Shown here piece by piece: positions 41,871 to 54,900 of a DNA stretch of 64,000 bases. The stretch is taken from positions 23,436,266 through 23,500,265 of the forward strand of contig CM065704.1 of the NCBI GenBank assembly GCA_017654935.2. The letters are read 5' to 3'. Each line of letters opens with the position of its first letter. The first letter of the stretch is position 1. The position numbers were made by a program, and so were the translations under genes. A model generated the notes under the pieces. It did no database searches. It had not been told where the DNA came from and was given only the letters and a program-made list of their open reading frames with translations. The stretch comes from Phymorhynchus buccinoides. Its lineage: Eukaryota; Mollusca; Gastropoda; Neogastropoda; Raphitomidae.

Positions 41871-42284
41871 TAACAGTGTGTCATCAGGATGCATCAGACG
41901 TTCTGTCCTTTTTGCTCATGACTCATTCTGTGCCATAGCGCGCCATGGATGCACGTGTATGTGCATCCTCGGGAGCCCTGCAAGTTCAGGATGAACTCAA
42001 CCTGGCAGCTCTGCATTGGAACGATGGACCGTGTATAAAATAAAAAGGTAAACACAGTGGCTAGAGGTACATCATTTTTGCAACACTCAGACCATGTTCA
42101 GGGATAGTAACTCTTCCTACTCCTAGTCGAATTTTTCATCAACAAATGCATTCTTATTTCATATGTTTTACGCATCTTGATAAGGAATAGGGTTAGGGAT
42201 AAGGTTAGGAAAATGTCCGAGTTAATAATGTTATTAGGTTTTGAAGACATGATTTGCGCACAATGTACGCGTCCCGAGAATTTG

Positions 42285-42845
42285 AGATGGCCGACCTTAT
42301 GGCCACGACAGTCGTGGGGATAATGAAAGCGGGTGAAAAACCTTATGGCCACGACTGTGATGGGGATAATGAACACGGGTGAAAAACATTATCGCCACGA
42401 CAGTCGTGGGGATAATGAAAACCTTATGGCCACGACAGTCGTGGGGATATTGAAAATCTTATGGCCACGACAGTCATGGGGATAATGAAAACGGGTGAAA
42501 AACCTTATCGCCACGACAGTCGTGGGGATAATGAAAACGGGTGAAAAACCATATCGCCACGAAAGACGTTCAATATCTGCCGTTTTTGTCCTTTGCCAGT
42601 TTTTCAAAGGTCGTGGCTAAATAGCCGCCAGTGGCTCTATAGAATGCAGGCTACAGAGCCGCTACTTTCCATTTCCGGTGAAAAACGAAGCTAAAAATAG
42701 AAAGAAGTCTTTTGCCCATGCGCAACAGTCATGCCCATAATGTCCACAGCCCCGTTCCATTATCGGCATGACAGTCCTGGGAATAAGGAAAACAGAAGGA
42801 AAAGCTTATGGGCACGACTGTCGTGGGGATAAGCACTTCCATTTG
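42285..42845. repeat. Irregular array of CCACGACAGTCGTGG palindromes
   Basis: At least seven copies of TGGCCACGACAGTCGTGGGG or close variants, separated by GATAATGAAAACGGGTGAAA-type spacers, with related copies around 42765-42835 reading GGCATGACAGTCCTGGG. Confidence 0.85.
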
Positions 42846-42849
42846 AGAT

Positions 42850-43640
42850 ACTGGCCTGTACCCCGAGCCTCTGCCAAAGGTAAAAGAAGTAGACACAATG
42901 AATGTATTAAACTATTATGGGAAAAATATATAACATATTTTCCTATGTAACTGTACGTAAGCATCAATCAATAATTCAATGTGTTTATCATGATGCAAAA
43001 ATGAATCATCTAGGGGAGATAATCCACAACTTTGCAAAAAGTGAAAAACTGCACAAGTTCGCACCTAAGAATATCATCAATCACTCACAGTATTTGCAAA
43101 AAACAAACAAACCAAGTGTACGTTAAAGTTCGACGCATAATTAATGAATAATTCATTAAGTTTAGTCCCTTACATTCGTGGAAAAATGTTGATCAGCTTT
43201 ATCAGGCACTTTCTCACATTTTGTTGTCTGCAAATGAACTACGTCGTCCAATACATTAATCGCAAACAAAAATGGTCTTCAGTTTCATATCTAGTAAACC
43301 AAAATATCTGTGAACTTGAGTCCATTTCAAACAAAAATAATATTTAAGAATCTATTTTTACTCAATTGAATACATTATGCATTTGCTTTAAAAACACAGA
43401 CAAAAACAATTTGTTTTACGTGTACACATTGGGAAAATTTCAGGATTACTTCCCTTCCCTAATGACGGGTTGCTGTCAACAGTTTCAAATAAAGCAAAAT
43501 CTCCATAACATTTTCATCGCAAAACGTGAACATCATTGGCAAATCAACATCTTCCTCCCCTCTCCACGCAAACTCATTTTTGAATTTATGTGATCATGAT
43601 TACACAGAAAAGATAGATTAAAACTGTCGAGGCGAAAATG
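42850..43640. other. No feature recognised
   Basis: AT-rich intergenic sequence. Short open frames have no recognisable similarity. Confidence 0.4.
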
Positions 43641-43825
43641 GAGTTTTACGTCCTCTTGGTCTGAATCAGACACATATGGGACACACACACACACATACAA
43701 ATATGGTGGGAACAATACTGGAGGGCAATGCCCGGAGGCATTACGAAACCAGTAAAGTCCCGATTTTTAAAATTAATACAGATAGCTGTAGCGGTGACCA
43801 CGCCTCGGTTAAACCTCAAGCTGCA
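43640..43825. repeat. Dispersed repeat ending GAGGACGTAAAAC
   Basis: Shares GACACATATGGGACA, ATACTGGAGGCAATGCCCGG and CAGTAAAGTCCCGA with copies at 46075-46240 (inverted), 47805-48020 and 48290-48440 (inverted). Confidence 0.7.
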
Positions 43826-44029
43826 TAGCCAACAAATAAATCCGTCCACCAGGACCTTTTTCCACCACCATCGGAAGTACCTTTTGGGGAGGGGGGGGGG
43901 GGGTACAGGGGGGGGGGGGGAGGAATTTGCCAGCCAAGACAAAAATCCTTTCTCCGGAATATTGTTGAGGGGGAGGCAATTTGCCAGCCAATAACAAATT
44001 CCTTCCACCAGAATTTTGTTGGGGGGCTA

Positions 44030-45210
44030 CAGTGGCAGCTTCTCTTGACCATGACACTAGGCCTACCTTGCACCTCCAACACACCTGTCGCGAGCCGCTG
44101 TACCTTCTATAAGGTACATCCTAAGGTACATTGTCGCAGGGGGGGGGGGGGCTACACTTCCGGAAACTCCTTTCACGGCCTACCTTACTTTCTAACACTA
44201 ATAAACACACTATATTAGCGGGGACGCTACAGTGGCATTTTATTGCTTAGTAAGCAAAAAGTCGAGTCATGTTCGTACTTTTCACTCTTTATTTTGGGCT
44301 ACAGAGGGGTTCCTTCTTTTTTTTTGGCCGGGGTGTGTGTGTCCGGAAACCCTGGAACCCCCCTCCCCCAGATTAAAATTATGCAAAACCAGGGGAGGTA
44401 ACACACATTGGACACACACACACATACGCACACGCACGTGCACACACACACATCCGCGCAGCCGAGTCCATCAAAGGGAAACAAGCCTGCGCTTATCAAT
44501 GAGAGACTTAGTGCGATTTTTTTCACGCCAGAGGGCATGACGCTCGTGTGGGGCTAATCCTCTCTATATTTTTAGTTGGGGATAAAGAAAGAGAGAGAGA
44601 CAGTGAGTGGTCCTACCATCACTCTCTCTCTCTCTCACTACGCCCAAGTAAGAAAATCGCGTGATAAGCCCCTAGTGCATTGACTGCCCTCTGGCGTGAG
44701 ACCATCGCCATAGGTTGACGGGCCATTGCGCATAAAATGAGTTGCCTCCCATAGCCTGACTGAAACTGTCCATGGTCAGCCATGACATAATTACCTCCGC
44801 CAAGGAGTTTATGTTTAAAAAAAGTTGTCGTTCTGTTTGTTTGTTTGTCTGTTTACTTGTCTGTCTGTAAAGTATATACCCAAGGCTGCAGCACAGAGCC
44901 GCACAAATCTCTGTCATTCTGGTTTTTTTTAAAGAAAATCCTCCAAATTTCCAACATCCTACAAACAACGAACCCAAAACTGAACTGTCGCTGTTTTGAA
45001 AGATGTAAGGTATCCAGTTTGTGGCAAAAGATGAGATAAAGAAACAACAACCCAGGTTAAAATGTGAAAAATTACCTTTCCTTGACACAAAACATCATCA
45101 CTCTTACCATCGAATTTAAATTCTTCCGTTCTCGATGATTAGGCTACCGTCATGTTGCTCACCAGTTGTATTATCACTTTGAATACCAGAATTGCAAGAA
45201 TGATTATTTT
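44030..45210. other. Intergenic, no gene recognised
   Basis: Contains G-runs, a (CA)n tract near 44410-44450 and imperfect dispersed repeats. I found no coding sequence. Confidence 0.4.
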
Positions 45211-45267
45211 ATCAGTGATTGCATCGTGTGACAATGCATGCTTGTATTAGGCCTATTATGATTAGTC

Positions 45268-45270
45268 GTC

Positions 45271-45308
<38 letters not shown>

Positions 45309-45583
45309 GGTGGTAGTGGTAGTAGTAGTAGTGGTGGTGGTGGTGGTGGTAGTGGTAGTAGTAGTAGTAGTGGTGGTGGTGGTGGTAGTGGTAGTAGTAG
45401 TAGTGGTGGTGGTGGTGGTGGTAGTAGTAGTAGTGGTGGTGGTGGTGGTGGTAGTAGTAGTAGTGGTAGTAGTGGTGGTGGTGGTGGTGTGGTAGTAGTA
45501 GTAGTGGTGGTGGTGGTGGTAGTAGTAGTAGTAGTAGTGGTGGTGGTGGTGGTGGTGGTAGTAGTAGTAGTAGTAGTGTAGTG

Positions 45584-45627
<44 letters not shown>

Positions 45628-45860
45628 GGTGGTGGTGGTAGTAGTAGTAGTAGTAGGTGGTGGTGGTGGTGGTGGTAGTAGTAGTAGTGGTGGTGGTGGT
45701 GGTGGTAGTGGTAGTAGTAGTAGTAGTGGTGGTGGTGGTGGTAGTGGTAGTAGTAGTAGTGGTGGTGGTGGTGGTGGTAGTAGTAGTAGTAGTGGTGGTG
45801 GTGGTGGTGGTGGTAGTAGTAGTAGTAGTAGTGGTGGTGGTGGTGGTGGTAGTAGTAACA
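45268..45860. repeat. (GTA/GTG)n tract, about 590 bp, almost free of C on the plus strand
   Basis: Blocks of (GTA)n and (GTG)n alternate with a few single-base frame changes. Long open frames on both strands (poly-Val, Ser/Gly, Thr) are composition artefacts. Confidence 0.97.
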
Positions 45861-45996
45861 GCAGTTGTTGTTGCTGATTGCTTTGTGTATTTTCTGCTCA
45901 TGTTATTGGATTTTTGTTTCATGTTTTTATTCCATTTCTATTATATGTAAAGCACCCTGTAGCCTACATAGTAGGATGGGCGCTATATAAATTTTC

Positions 45997-46034
<38 letters not shown>

Positions 46035-46074
46035 CATTATTCATTAATGGCGTGTGGCGGTACCATAACCGATG

Positions 46075-46240
46075 AGGTTTAACCGAGGCGTGGTTACTGC
46101 TACACCTATCTGTATTGTTAAAAAATCGGGACTTTACTGGTGTTGCACTGCCTCCGGGCATTGCCTCCAGTATTGTTCCCACCATCTTTATCTACAAATG
46201 TCCCATATGTGTCTGTTCTAGACCGAGAGGACGTAAAACA
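46075..46240. repeat. Inverted copy of the 43640-43825 repeat
   Basis: Matches in reverse, ending GAGAGGACGTAAAACATC. Confidence 0.7.
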
Positions 46241-46724
46241 TCAATTTTTATTCATTCATTATTATTATTATTACATGCATATTGCTACTTGACAGACTAC
46301 GCCTGGGTTCGCTTTTCTTTGACCTTACTATTGACCCTTGACTTCTACTGCACAGTACCCCCTCCTATAGCTCTATCCTACAACCAAGTAAGAAAGTTCT
46401 GACGAGTGATGTCCCTTTCGTGCCCGGGTGATTTCCGGTCACACACACACACACACACACGCACGCACGCGCACACGAACACATACAGAGTAAAGATAAA
46501 GAGGAGCCGCTGTAGCTCAGTTCGTAAGTCCGAGTCGCTAGCACGTAATCCGTCATGGTTTGCGAGTTTTCCGTGGGTAGTTTGTGCGCTTTAACAAGTA
46601 CTTTGCCGGAAATCACCTGCGACACACCAGAGCAGGGGCATATAACGCTAATTGATCGAGTTTCGGGATAGGGCTATAACACTTACCTTTCCTTATCCCC
46701 TTCTGCGTCACAGACTTATTAATC

Positions 46725-47150
46725 AGCCGCAAAGCGAAAACTGGTTAATGTTTTCAGGGCTGTCTGTTTGTTCCTGGCTGACTGTCTATCTGACTGACTA
46801 TCTATGTGAACACGATAGCGTTTGGGGAGGAGGCTCAAATATTGAATGCGGATAGGTAGGGGAAGACGGGGTAAAAAGCGCATGGGCGGGTAAGAAGCCC
46901 ACCCCAATTATCTCATGAAATGAAGCAAATTTCAGTCTCATTTTGCCCATGAGACGAGCGTTAATGTCTAGCATTAGTCTCATGGGCAAATTTGACAGAA
47001 ATTTTCTTTATTTCATGAGATAATTGGGGTGGGCTTCTTACCCGCCCATTACCCCGTCTTCCCCTATTTAGGATATCTAGGCCAAGTTCGAAAATTAAGG
47101 TAATTAATTGTTCAAAGCTCAAAGTCACTGGGGCTGAAAGTGCTTTCACG
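46725..47150 (+). repeat. Copy of the 1895-2335 repeat, split by a MITE
   Basis: Left part (AGCCGCAAAGCGAAAACTGG to GATAGG) and right part (TTAGGATATCTAGGCCAA onward) align to the unbroken copies at 2212-2240, with the palindromic MITE between. Confidence 0.75.
46857..47066. mobile_element. Palindromic TA-flanked MITE (copy 1)
   Basis: TA|GGGGAAGACGGGGTAAAAAG ... CCCCGTCTTCCCC|TA with arms of about 100 bp forming an almost complete hairpin. Comparison with 2212-2240 shows the TA target duplication. Confidence 0.88.
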
Positions 47151-47804
47151 CACCTGCTTTTCTCTGACTGTAGCGTGAGCTACACTTGAGATCCTCGTTG
47201 GCGCAGGGGTACTGTAAAATGCATGTGTAGACTGACTGGACTTTAGTATGTCTGCTAGTTCCTGCAAGGTCAGTCACTGGACCCGAAAATGCTGCCGCGT
47301 GACTGGTTCTACGATCCGATTTTGACAGTTGTGAAGCATGATTGACGTGAAATTCTACTGTCTAAATAAATCTAATGAAATCCTGCTAGCTATGTTCACT
47401 CTAATATTTGTAGTCTCCCGTACACCAATCTGATCAAATATCTTATTTTTGTATCGGACATTTTTATACGATTCGTGTATTGTGAGTATTGTGAACGATA
47501 ACAATAGAGTTATTTTTAGACGGAAGTATTTCACGTGAATCATGACTCACAGACACCGTCACAATCGTATTGTATTGGGGTCAAATCGTATGCAGTGTGG
47601 CTAGGCCTTAAGTTGTCGCTTGTGAACAACTCAAGTGAAGGAAGACGAGCACAAGGGGTTCATTGTGTTTGTTTATTGAGTTTTTGAACACAAAACAAAA
47701 CAACAACAATCTTTTAATTTAGGCCTACTACCTTCCATTCGCTGAAAAGAAATAATGTGACAAAGCTATGCTTATTGACGGTTGTGATGAAATTCTACTT
47801 AATC

Positions 47805-48440
47805 AGGAACATATAGGAACGACCCTGGAGGCAATGCCTGGAGGCAGTAGCAAACACTTATTTACGGTCATGAACGGTATTTGGAAAATGATGTTTTACG
47901 TCCTCTCGGTCATAGACACATATGGGACATTTGTAAATACAAAGATTTACTGGCTGCAATGCCCGGAGGCAGTGCAACACCAGTCAAGTCCCGTACTTTT
48001 AGCAATACAGATTGGGTAAATAGCTTATTCACGGTCCTGAAAGTATTGTTTTTAACGCTTTAAATTAATGCTAAATAATTGACATTGTCGATGGTTTCCT
48101 TTTATTAATATGGCTTTTTCTCTCTCATCAATATGTATATCTTTCTTTTGTCCTTGCAATATTTTCCATGTGATTGTTCTTCTTCTTCTTGTTCTTGTTT
48201 TGTTCTGTTCTTCTTTATTTTGAAACAACACCCCCTCTTCGCTGAAGAAGACAATGCATTTAAAGGGCCAGCCACACGTCCACTAACATCATTTGACTGT
48301 ATTAATATAAAAAAATCGGGACTTTACTGGTTTCGTACTGCCTCCGGGCATTGCCTCCAGTATTGTTCCCACCATATTTGCATTTACAAATGTCCCATAT
48401 GTGTCTGATTCAGACCAAGAGGACGTAAAACACCATTTTC
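47805..48440. repeat. Two inverted copies of the GAGGACGTAAAAC repeat
   Basis: Copies at 47805-48020 (itself with an inner duplicate) and 48290-48440. A fragment of the 59565 palindrome (AGGGCCAGCCACACGTCCAC) is at 48263-48290. Confidence 0.65.
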
Positions 48441-48481
48441 GCTCCACTAACATCGCAGCATGTACATCTGTATTGCCAGTT

Positions 48482-48562
48482 TTAGCAAGCAAGCGCGCAC
48501 GCGCACGCGCACGCACACGCACACGCACACACACACACACACAGGTGCACACACACACGTAC
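48482..48562. repeat. (GC)/(CA)n tract
   Basis: Alternating purine-pyrimidine sequence (ACGCGCAC units then CACACA), a potential Z-DNA former. Confidence 0.9.
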
Positions 48563-48569
48563 CCCCCCT

Positions 48570-49189
48570 GTGACGTAAGTGTCCCGCGCGACCCCTCTTT
48601 CTTATCTACCCCCCCCCCTCTCTCCCCTTTTCATTTCTCTGTCCGGCCGCCACTTTAATTGCACCATCAAAAGAACGCCGATTAAGGCAGTTATCTCTTT
48701 GAAGCCCGATCTACCTACCCATCACGAGAAAGTGACAACCACGGTCGGGCCCCTTTGAACCCTTCCTTTCCGAGCACGAGAAAGATAGGAATGTCAGCAC
48801 GTGATAAGGAGGTAACCGGCGCGTGATTGTTCTGTATCCCTATGCATAAGACTAGGACCTCATCTTGTGACGTGTCGACTGCTATAAACCAATGACAGGC
48901 TTTCATTGTTTGAAAGTGAAGGCTATAATTGGAGTAGTGAGAAAAAGTTTTCACACAAGACGCTGAAACGTAGCTAGAGCAACACTCACAACCAGTCATA
49001 ATAAGCCCACTAGTAAGTATTATTGATGGCAGGTGATTGAGATTTGGTTTGTTTGATCCTAGTTTTGATCTAGATCCTATGTTCAATGATGAATAAGGAG
49101 TAGATAGATATGTTATTGAAAAGAAGTAGTAAACATTCTGTTCTATTTGTGTGCACTGATTATTTGTGTGTGTGTGTTTTTGACTTGAA
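48570..49189 (+). mobile_element. Possible solo or 5' LTR
   Basis: Starts TGTGACGTAAG and ends GAACA. It contains TATA-like GCTATAA elements and is followed four bases later by TGGTACCAGAACCGG, which resembles a primer-binding site. The next 600 bp include a GC-rich open stretch (49516-49809) that could be leader or gag remnant. No matching second LTR is seen in the window. Confidence 0.35.
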
Positions 49190-49933
49190 CACTTTTGGTA
49201 CCAGAACCGGAGTTTATGCCTACTAACCCTTTTGTCTATTTTTAGTAGGAAACCTATGGGTCGCAATCTTGCACTTTATGATACCATTCCTTTCCAGGTG
49301 TTGGATGGAGAGTGATGTTGGCTTGATGATCACCTTTTATGTTTTACTGATCTCAGTTTGTTAACTGAAATTCAGATTATGTGTTCTTAGTGCTATTGTA
49401 CAAGGGAAGCCTTCTAGCCGGTTGGGATTCACTAATTCCCTGCCGACTGAAGCCCCTTGTCTCTAAGCCATAGAGACCTACATCCACCTTCTCCTGTGAT
49501 TATCAGCAGGGCATCGTGGGCCGGACGATTATCCTGGACTCACAAGCATCAAGACGGGACCGCCGCCAAGACGCCCCGCACCCAGAATCCGCGAGGAGAC
49601 CACGCCTGAACCGTGCCACTTCCCGCGAAGCCGTAACCGGAACGACTGGGAGCTACTCTCACCTGATGAGCAAGCCCAGCCACCCCAGCACTAGCCGATC
49701 CCTACGGAACCCGGGCACAAATATAAATTTATTAGATGAAAAGGGGCCGGGAAAGTTGCTCATCTCCCATACCCTAGAGAAGTGGGTTAAAGGCAAATTT
49801 TCTACTTGAAAATTTAACACACTAAAAGTCTTCCCTAGAGGCTTAGCCTTTTAACCCATTACCTCGTCACCCCCCCCCCCCCCTCCCCCCACACACATAC
49901 ATTTGCGTGCGCACAAGCACTCATACACAAACA

Positions 49934-49939
49934 CAGAGA

Positions 49940-50025
<86 letters not shown>
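49934..50025. repeat. (GA)n microsatellite
   Basis: About 90 bp of (GA)n with two GGG interruptions. Confidence 0.97.
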
Positions 50026-50026
<1 letters not shown>

Positions 50027-50173
50027 CGGAAGTCGGAAATGTTACTGAATATGGGCCAACAGCCCCATTCAGTGGGGGTAACATGCAAAAATTGAACAAA
50101 ATCTTGCACATTATTTTATGACAAAATAACATAGTTTGACACATTAAGATTAATTGTATGCTTTGAAAAGACT

Positions 50174-50175
<2 letters not shown>

Positions 50176-50227
<52 letters not shown>
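50176..50227. repeat. (GA)n microsatellite
   Basis: About 50 bp of pure (GA)n. Confidence 0.97.
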
Positions 50228-50229
<2 letters not shown>

Positions 50230-50808
50230 AGTACCGACAATTAAACCTTAAGATATATTTTTACTTAGTTTTGATGTAATTGTAATTTATTTCGCATTAT
50301 AGTTAAGGAGCGCTTTTGTGTTTTAGGTAAAATAGCTAAAAGAGCTTACATTTAAACTGAAAGAGACACACACAAACATGTTGCGCGTACTCATACACAC
50401 ACCATATGCACACACAGAGACACATACATTACATACAGCTCATACAAAGGCTACTCTCTCATTCACTCTCTCATACAAACATAATAACGCGCGCACGCAC
50501 GTACGCACGCACGTACACACAAACAAATACACGTACGCACAAACACACACACACACACACATACACACACACATAATATATATAATACACAAATACACAA
50601 TTAACATACAGAAAACAGTAACTGTTTTGAATGAAGAGGATTTCCCATAAAATACATGTCAGCCTAGTATTCTATAAATCATCCTGACACCACCACTCTA
50701 CCAAGACCCGCATGCATCTGAATCACATATCAATTCCAGTACATTCGTGTTTACTCTGTCTGTCTGTCATTATCTCTATCTGCCTGCTTGCCTGCCTTTT
50801 TGTCTATT

Positions 50809-50932
<124 letters not shown>

Positions 50933-51127
50933 CACCTTAGTTCCATAATCTTTCTATCCTTCTGAATGCGCTTTACATATACGTGTTATACTCAAAGATG
51001 GCAACGGTTTTGGCACCTCTTTCAAATTCACAAGATGACAAGTCTATAAAACACAAACAGCTTGAACCCACGACTATCGGTGACGACTAGCCTACAAAAT
51101 ACGTTACAAAATACCGATTGTAACACT

Positions 51128-51698
51128 ATGTCCGGCTTTTCTCCCTCCTCGATTCAATTAACATATTATTCTATCTTTACACTGGCCACATGTTGTCTTT
51201 CGCAGTCATCTCACCGGCATCCTCATCCCACGTTCGAACCTGTCACATTTTCATCTGAAAACGTTACCGAATGTCTCAAAAGAAACCGAACTGTCAGCTT
51301 GAAAACGAGACATTTTCAGTTGTTTTACGTCCAAGGACAGAGAGAACCAACCAACCAAACTCAGTTAAGCTTGTCGAGGAACACTGATTTCAGTTGTAAG
51401 TTCATGTTGGTATCGTCGTACCGTCGTCAGCATGTGAGAATGCAATTTGTGCAACAAACATGCTCACGGGACAACTACATTGAAATCAAGGAAACTGCGA
51501 GAGCCAAGCAGGTGTATCGCAGAAACGGCTGCGAACATTGGCTCTCTCCTTATTTTCTTCACTACGAAGGAGCGGCCTATTTCCTCTTCAGGATCTTGAT
51601 ACGAAACGTCACTGAAAGCTATGCCATTCAGTTGAACGTTACTGGCGAACCTCCTGAAATAGCCTGGTTTAAAACGACAAAAGGGCCGTTCCAGTTTG
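51128..51698 (+). CDS. Lectin-gene exon A (signal peptide and first CUB-like domain)
   Basis: It encodes 190 codons plus one base and ends PFQF then G at donor G|GTAGGC. Residues about 8-24 form the likely signal peptide. CUB features are spaced Cys residues (FSCKF, QQTCS, NGCEHW) and DNYIEIKET. There are at least five N-x-S/T sequons. The open frame extends upstream without a stop to about 51062, so a more upstream start cannot be excluded, but the first ATG gives the signal peptide. Confidence 0.78.
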
Positions 51699-51916
51699 GT
51701 AGGCATACGTGTGTCAAGCTACTATATGCTGAAAACCTTACTAATACTACTAACCCATGAAAAGACTACTATTTTTTTCAGCAGTTAGTCGTATTACTAC
51801 TAACTGATGAAAAAATAGTAGTATTTTCATGGGTTAGTAGTAATACTAAGGTTTTCATCATATAGTAGCTTGGCTTTACGACTATCTAGTGAAATGATTC
51901 CTGTGGGAAATTATGT

Positions 51917-51994
<78 letters not shown>

Positions 51995-54900
51995 CCTCCC
52001 TCTCTCTCTCTCCCCTCATTTTTTAATTATTAAATATGACTTATTTTACAGCAATCAAAATGGATTCAGGGAAAAACATTCTTGCCACACAATGCTCACT
52101 AACATTATAGAAGAATGGCACCTTAATATTAACAATGACGTATTCACTGGTTCACTTTTTGTAGATTTTGCAAAAGCCTTTGACACTATAGATCACACCC
52201 TTCTTTTAACAAAACTTTCTTTGTATGGCTTACATTCCAACTCTGTCAACCTGATAGCAAACTTCCTTAACAATAGAACTCAGACAGTGACCCAAGATTT
52301 TACTTTTTTTTCATCAGTTAGTAGTAACTTGACAAGCTACTATCTGCTGAAAACCTTAGTATTACTACTAACCCATGAAAAGACTACTATTTTTTTCATC
52401 AGTTAGTAGTAACTTCACAAGCTACTATCTGCTGAAAACCTTAGCATTACTACTAACCCATGAAAAGACTTGAGACTATAAATGACCACTGGGACCAGTT
52501 AAGGCACAAAAAACACTCAATTCGAGGCTAGTAGATTGAGGTCCCTTTTATTGGAAACAAGACAAACGTTTCTGGCCATAAGCCCGTCTTCAGTGTGGCG
52601 ACGACAAGAAGGTAGCAAAATAGGAAAGAAAAACTGAGTAGAAAAGTCACACACAATAAGTCATATTTATACAATTCATAATAACCATGGAAAAAAGGAG
52701 AGCCTACAAATGGCAAAGTTGAAACACTGAGTATGTGTTAACTCTGTAGAATATGATAAACACAAACACACACAACCGCACACACGCATGCATACTATTT
52801 TTTTCAGCAGTTAGTAGTAACTTGACAAGCTACTATCTGCTGAAAACCTTACTAATACTACTAACCCATGAAAAGACTACTATTTGTTTCAGCAGTTAGT
52901 AGTAACTTGACAAGCTACTATCTGCTGAAAACCTTACTAATACTACTAACCCATGAAAAGACTACTATTTGTTTCAGCAGTTAGTAGTAACTTGACAAGC
53001 TACTATCTGCTGAAAACCTTACTAATACTACTAACCCATGAAAAGACTACTATTTGTTTCAGCAGTTAGTAGTAACTTGACAAGCTACTATCTGCTGAAA
53101 ACCTTACTAATACTACTAACCCATGAAAAGACTACTATTTTTTTCAGCAGTTAGTAGTAACTTGACAAGCTACTATCTGCTGAAAACCTTACTAATACTA
53201 CTAACCCATGAAAAGACTATTTTTTTCATCAGTTAGTAGTAATACGACTAACTGCTGAAAACAATAGTAGTCTTTTCATGGGTTAGTAGTATTAGTAAGG
53301 TTTTCATCAGATAGTAGCTTGACATACGTGGTGTGATAGAGCTGACGTGCGGTAATCACAGATATAACACACAATATAGTTATAAATTGTATTATCTATG
53401 ATTAAAAACAACAACCCCACACACCATAATGTAGCAAGCACTGATAATTGATATTTTCACCAGGGAGATATTTAACTTAACCTACTACGAAACTATTAAT
53501 TAACATAAGTCCCATTTACTGCTACTCGTTGATTTATAAGATAAAGAATACAACTTAAACATAAACAGCAGCATCCAAATATTGATTCTAATTACTTCTA
53601 TAAATATCTATAAGAAAAACCCTAATAAGAACTGATGCTCTAGCTGCGATCTGTTGCCGGGCCCTTTCTGTATAATTTGTGGTTTGTCTTTTTTTCATTT
53701 TTTTTTTCATTTCTTTTGTTTGAATTTTGTTTCTTTCCGTTCATTTTCTTCAAATTTTTCTTTTTATTCCATGTCCCCCCAAGGGGTTTACGGAAATAAA
53801 CCTTGAAACTTGAAACTTGTTAGAAAGGTTTAAAAAAAAGCCAAACAAGGAAACAAAGAGCGAAATAAACTGGGGGCAAGATATGGCCGGGTTTGGCTGA
53901 TTTGAATACACGGAGGCAACTTCCGACTGGGCGGTATTGGCCAGAATAAATGCAAGAGGGTTAAAATAGATGCTGAATTCAAGGATTAGTGCAAACTTCC
54001 CATCGTACATGACTGACTGGCTCTTGACGAGAATCGTGTTCAAGTTACGAGACACACGTAACTATGACAGCACGGAAGCTTTCCTGTGATTTCTAGAAAC
54101 CCACTTTCATTCAAAACCCTTGTAAAAAATGTTTATTTGTACAAATATAATTTATAGCAGTTTGAAAATAGCAGGGCGTGTAATAATGAGTGCGTCTTAA
54201 ACAGTGAACACGGGCATTAGTATGTAAATTAGGCCAAACAGCCAATCGTTTGGGGAGTTTTGTCTGTTAATTTACATATTACTACCCGTGTCCGCTGTCT
54301 AAGACGCGCTCACAATTACACGCCCTGTACTAGGGGAAGACGGGGTAAAAAGCGCATGGGCGGGTAAGAAGCCCACCCCAATTATCTCATGAAATAAAGA
54401 ACATTTCAGTCAAATTTGCCCATGAGACGAATGCTAGACATTAACGCTCGTCTCATGGGCAAAATGAGACTGAAATTTGCTTCATTTCATGAGATAATTG
54501 AGGTGGGCTTCTTACCCGCCCATGCGCTTTTTACCCCGTCTTCCCCTACTGTTATAAATATCAGTTTCAAGTTATCAGGTCTATGGGTGAAATGGTAACC
54601 CGAAAATAGTGATTTTGCTTCATTGGTTTCTAATAAGTATGTAAGGATTCCCCTTAGTTTAAATTTTTTTTTTCAATACTTATTATGAAAATTAATAATA
54701 ATAATAACTTTATTTGCTATAGCGCTAACAATCCACACTATTAGCATGCCCTGTGCGCTTTGCAAATATAAATATAAATAGAACATCAGACATGAAGTAA
54801 AATCAGAAAATAACAAATAACGAATAGCATACACTTGATAAGAAAATACAAGATAGCATGGTTCACATAATACCACAACTGACAACACATTCATAAGATA

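Noticed and set aside
41289..41873. 194-codon plus-strand open frame
   Set aside because: The opposite strand carries LINE ORF2 fragments, which explain the open stretch.
45212..45922. Long poly-Thr, poly-Val and Ser/Gly open frames
   Set aside because: Composition artefacts of a (GTA/GTG)n microsatellite on both strands.
46505..46575. tRNA-like A box (TGTAGCTCAGTTCG)
   Set aside because: No acceptable B box or acceptor stem follows; at most a decayed SINE head.
49516..49809. GC-rich 97-codon open frame as a gene
   Set aside because: No recognisable domain; better explained as possible retroelement leader. Evidence is too weak for a CDS call.
53750..54055. 101-codon minus-strand open frame
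   Set aside because: It overlaps the 3' tail of a LINE and has no recognisable domain.
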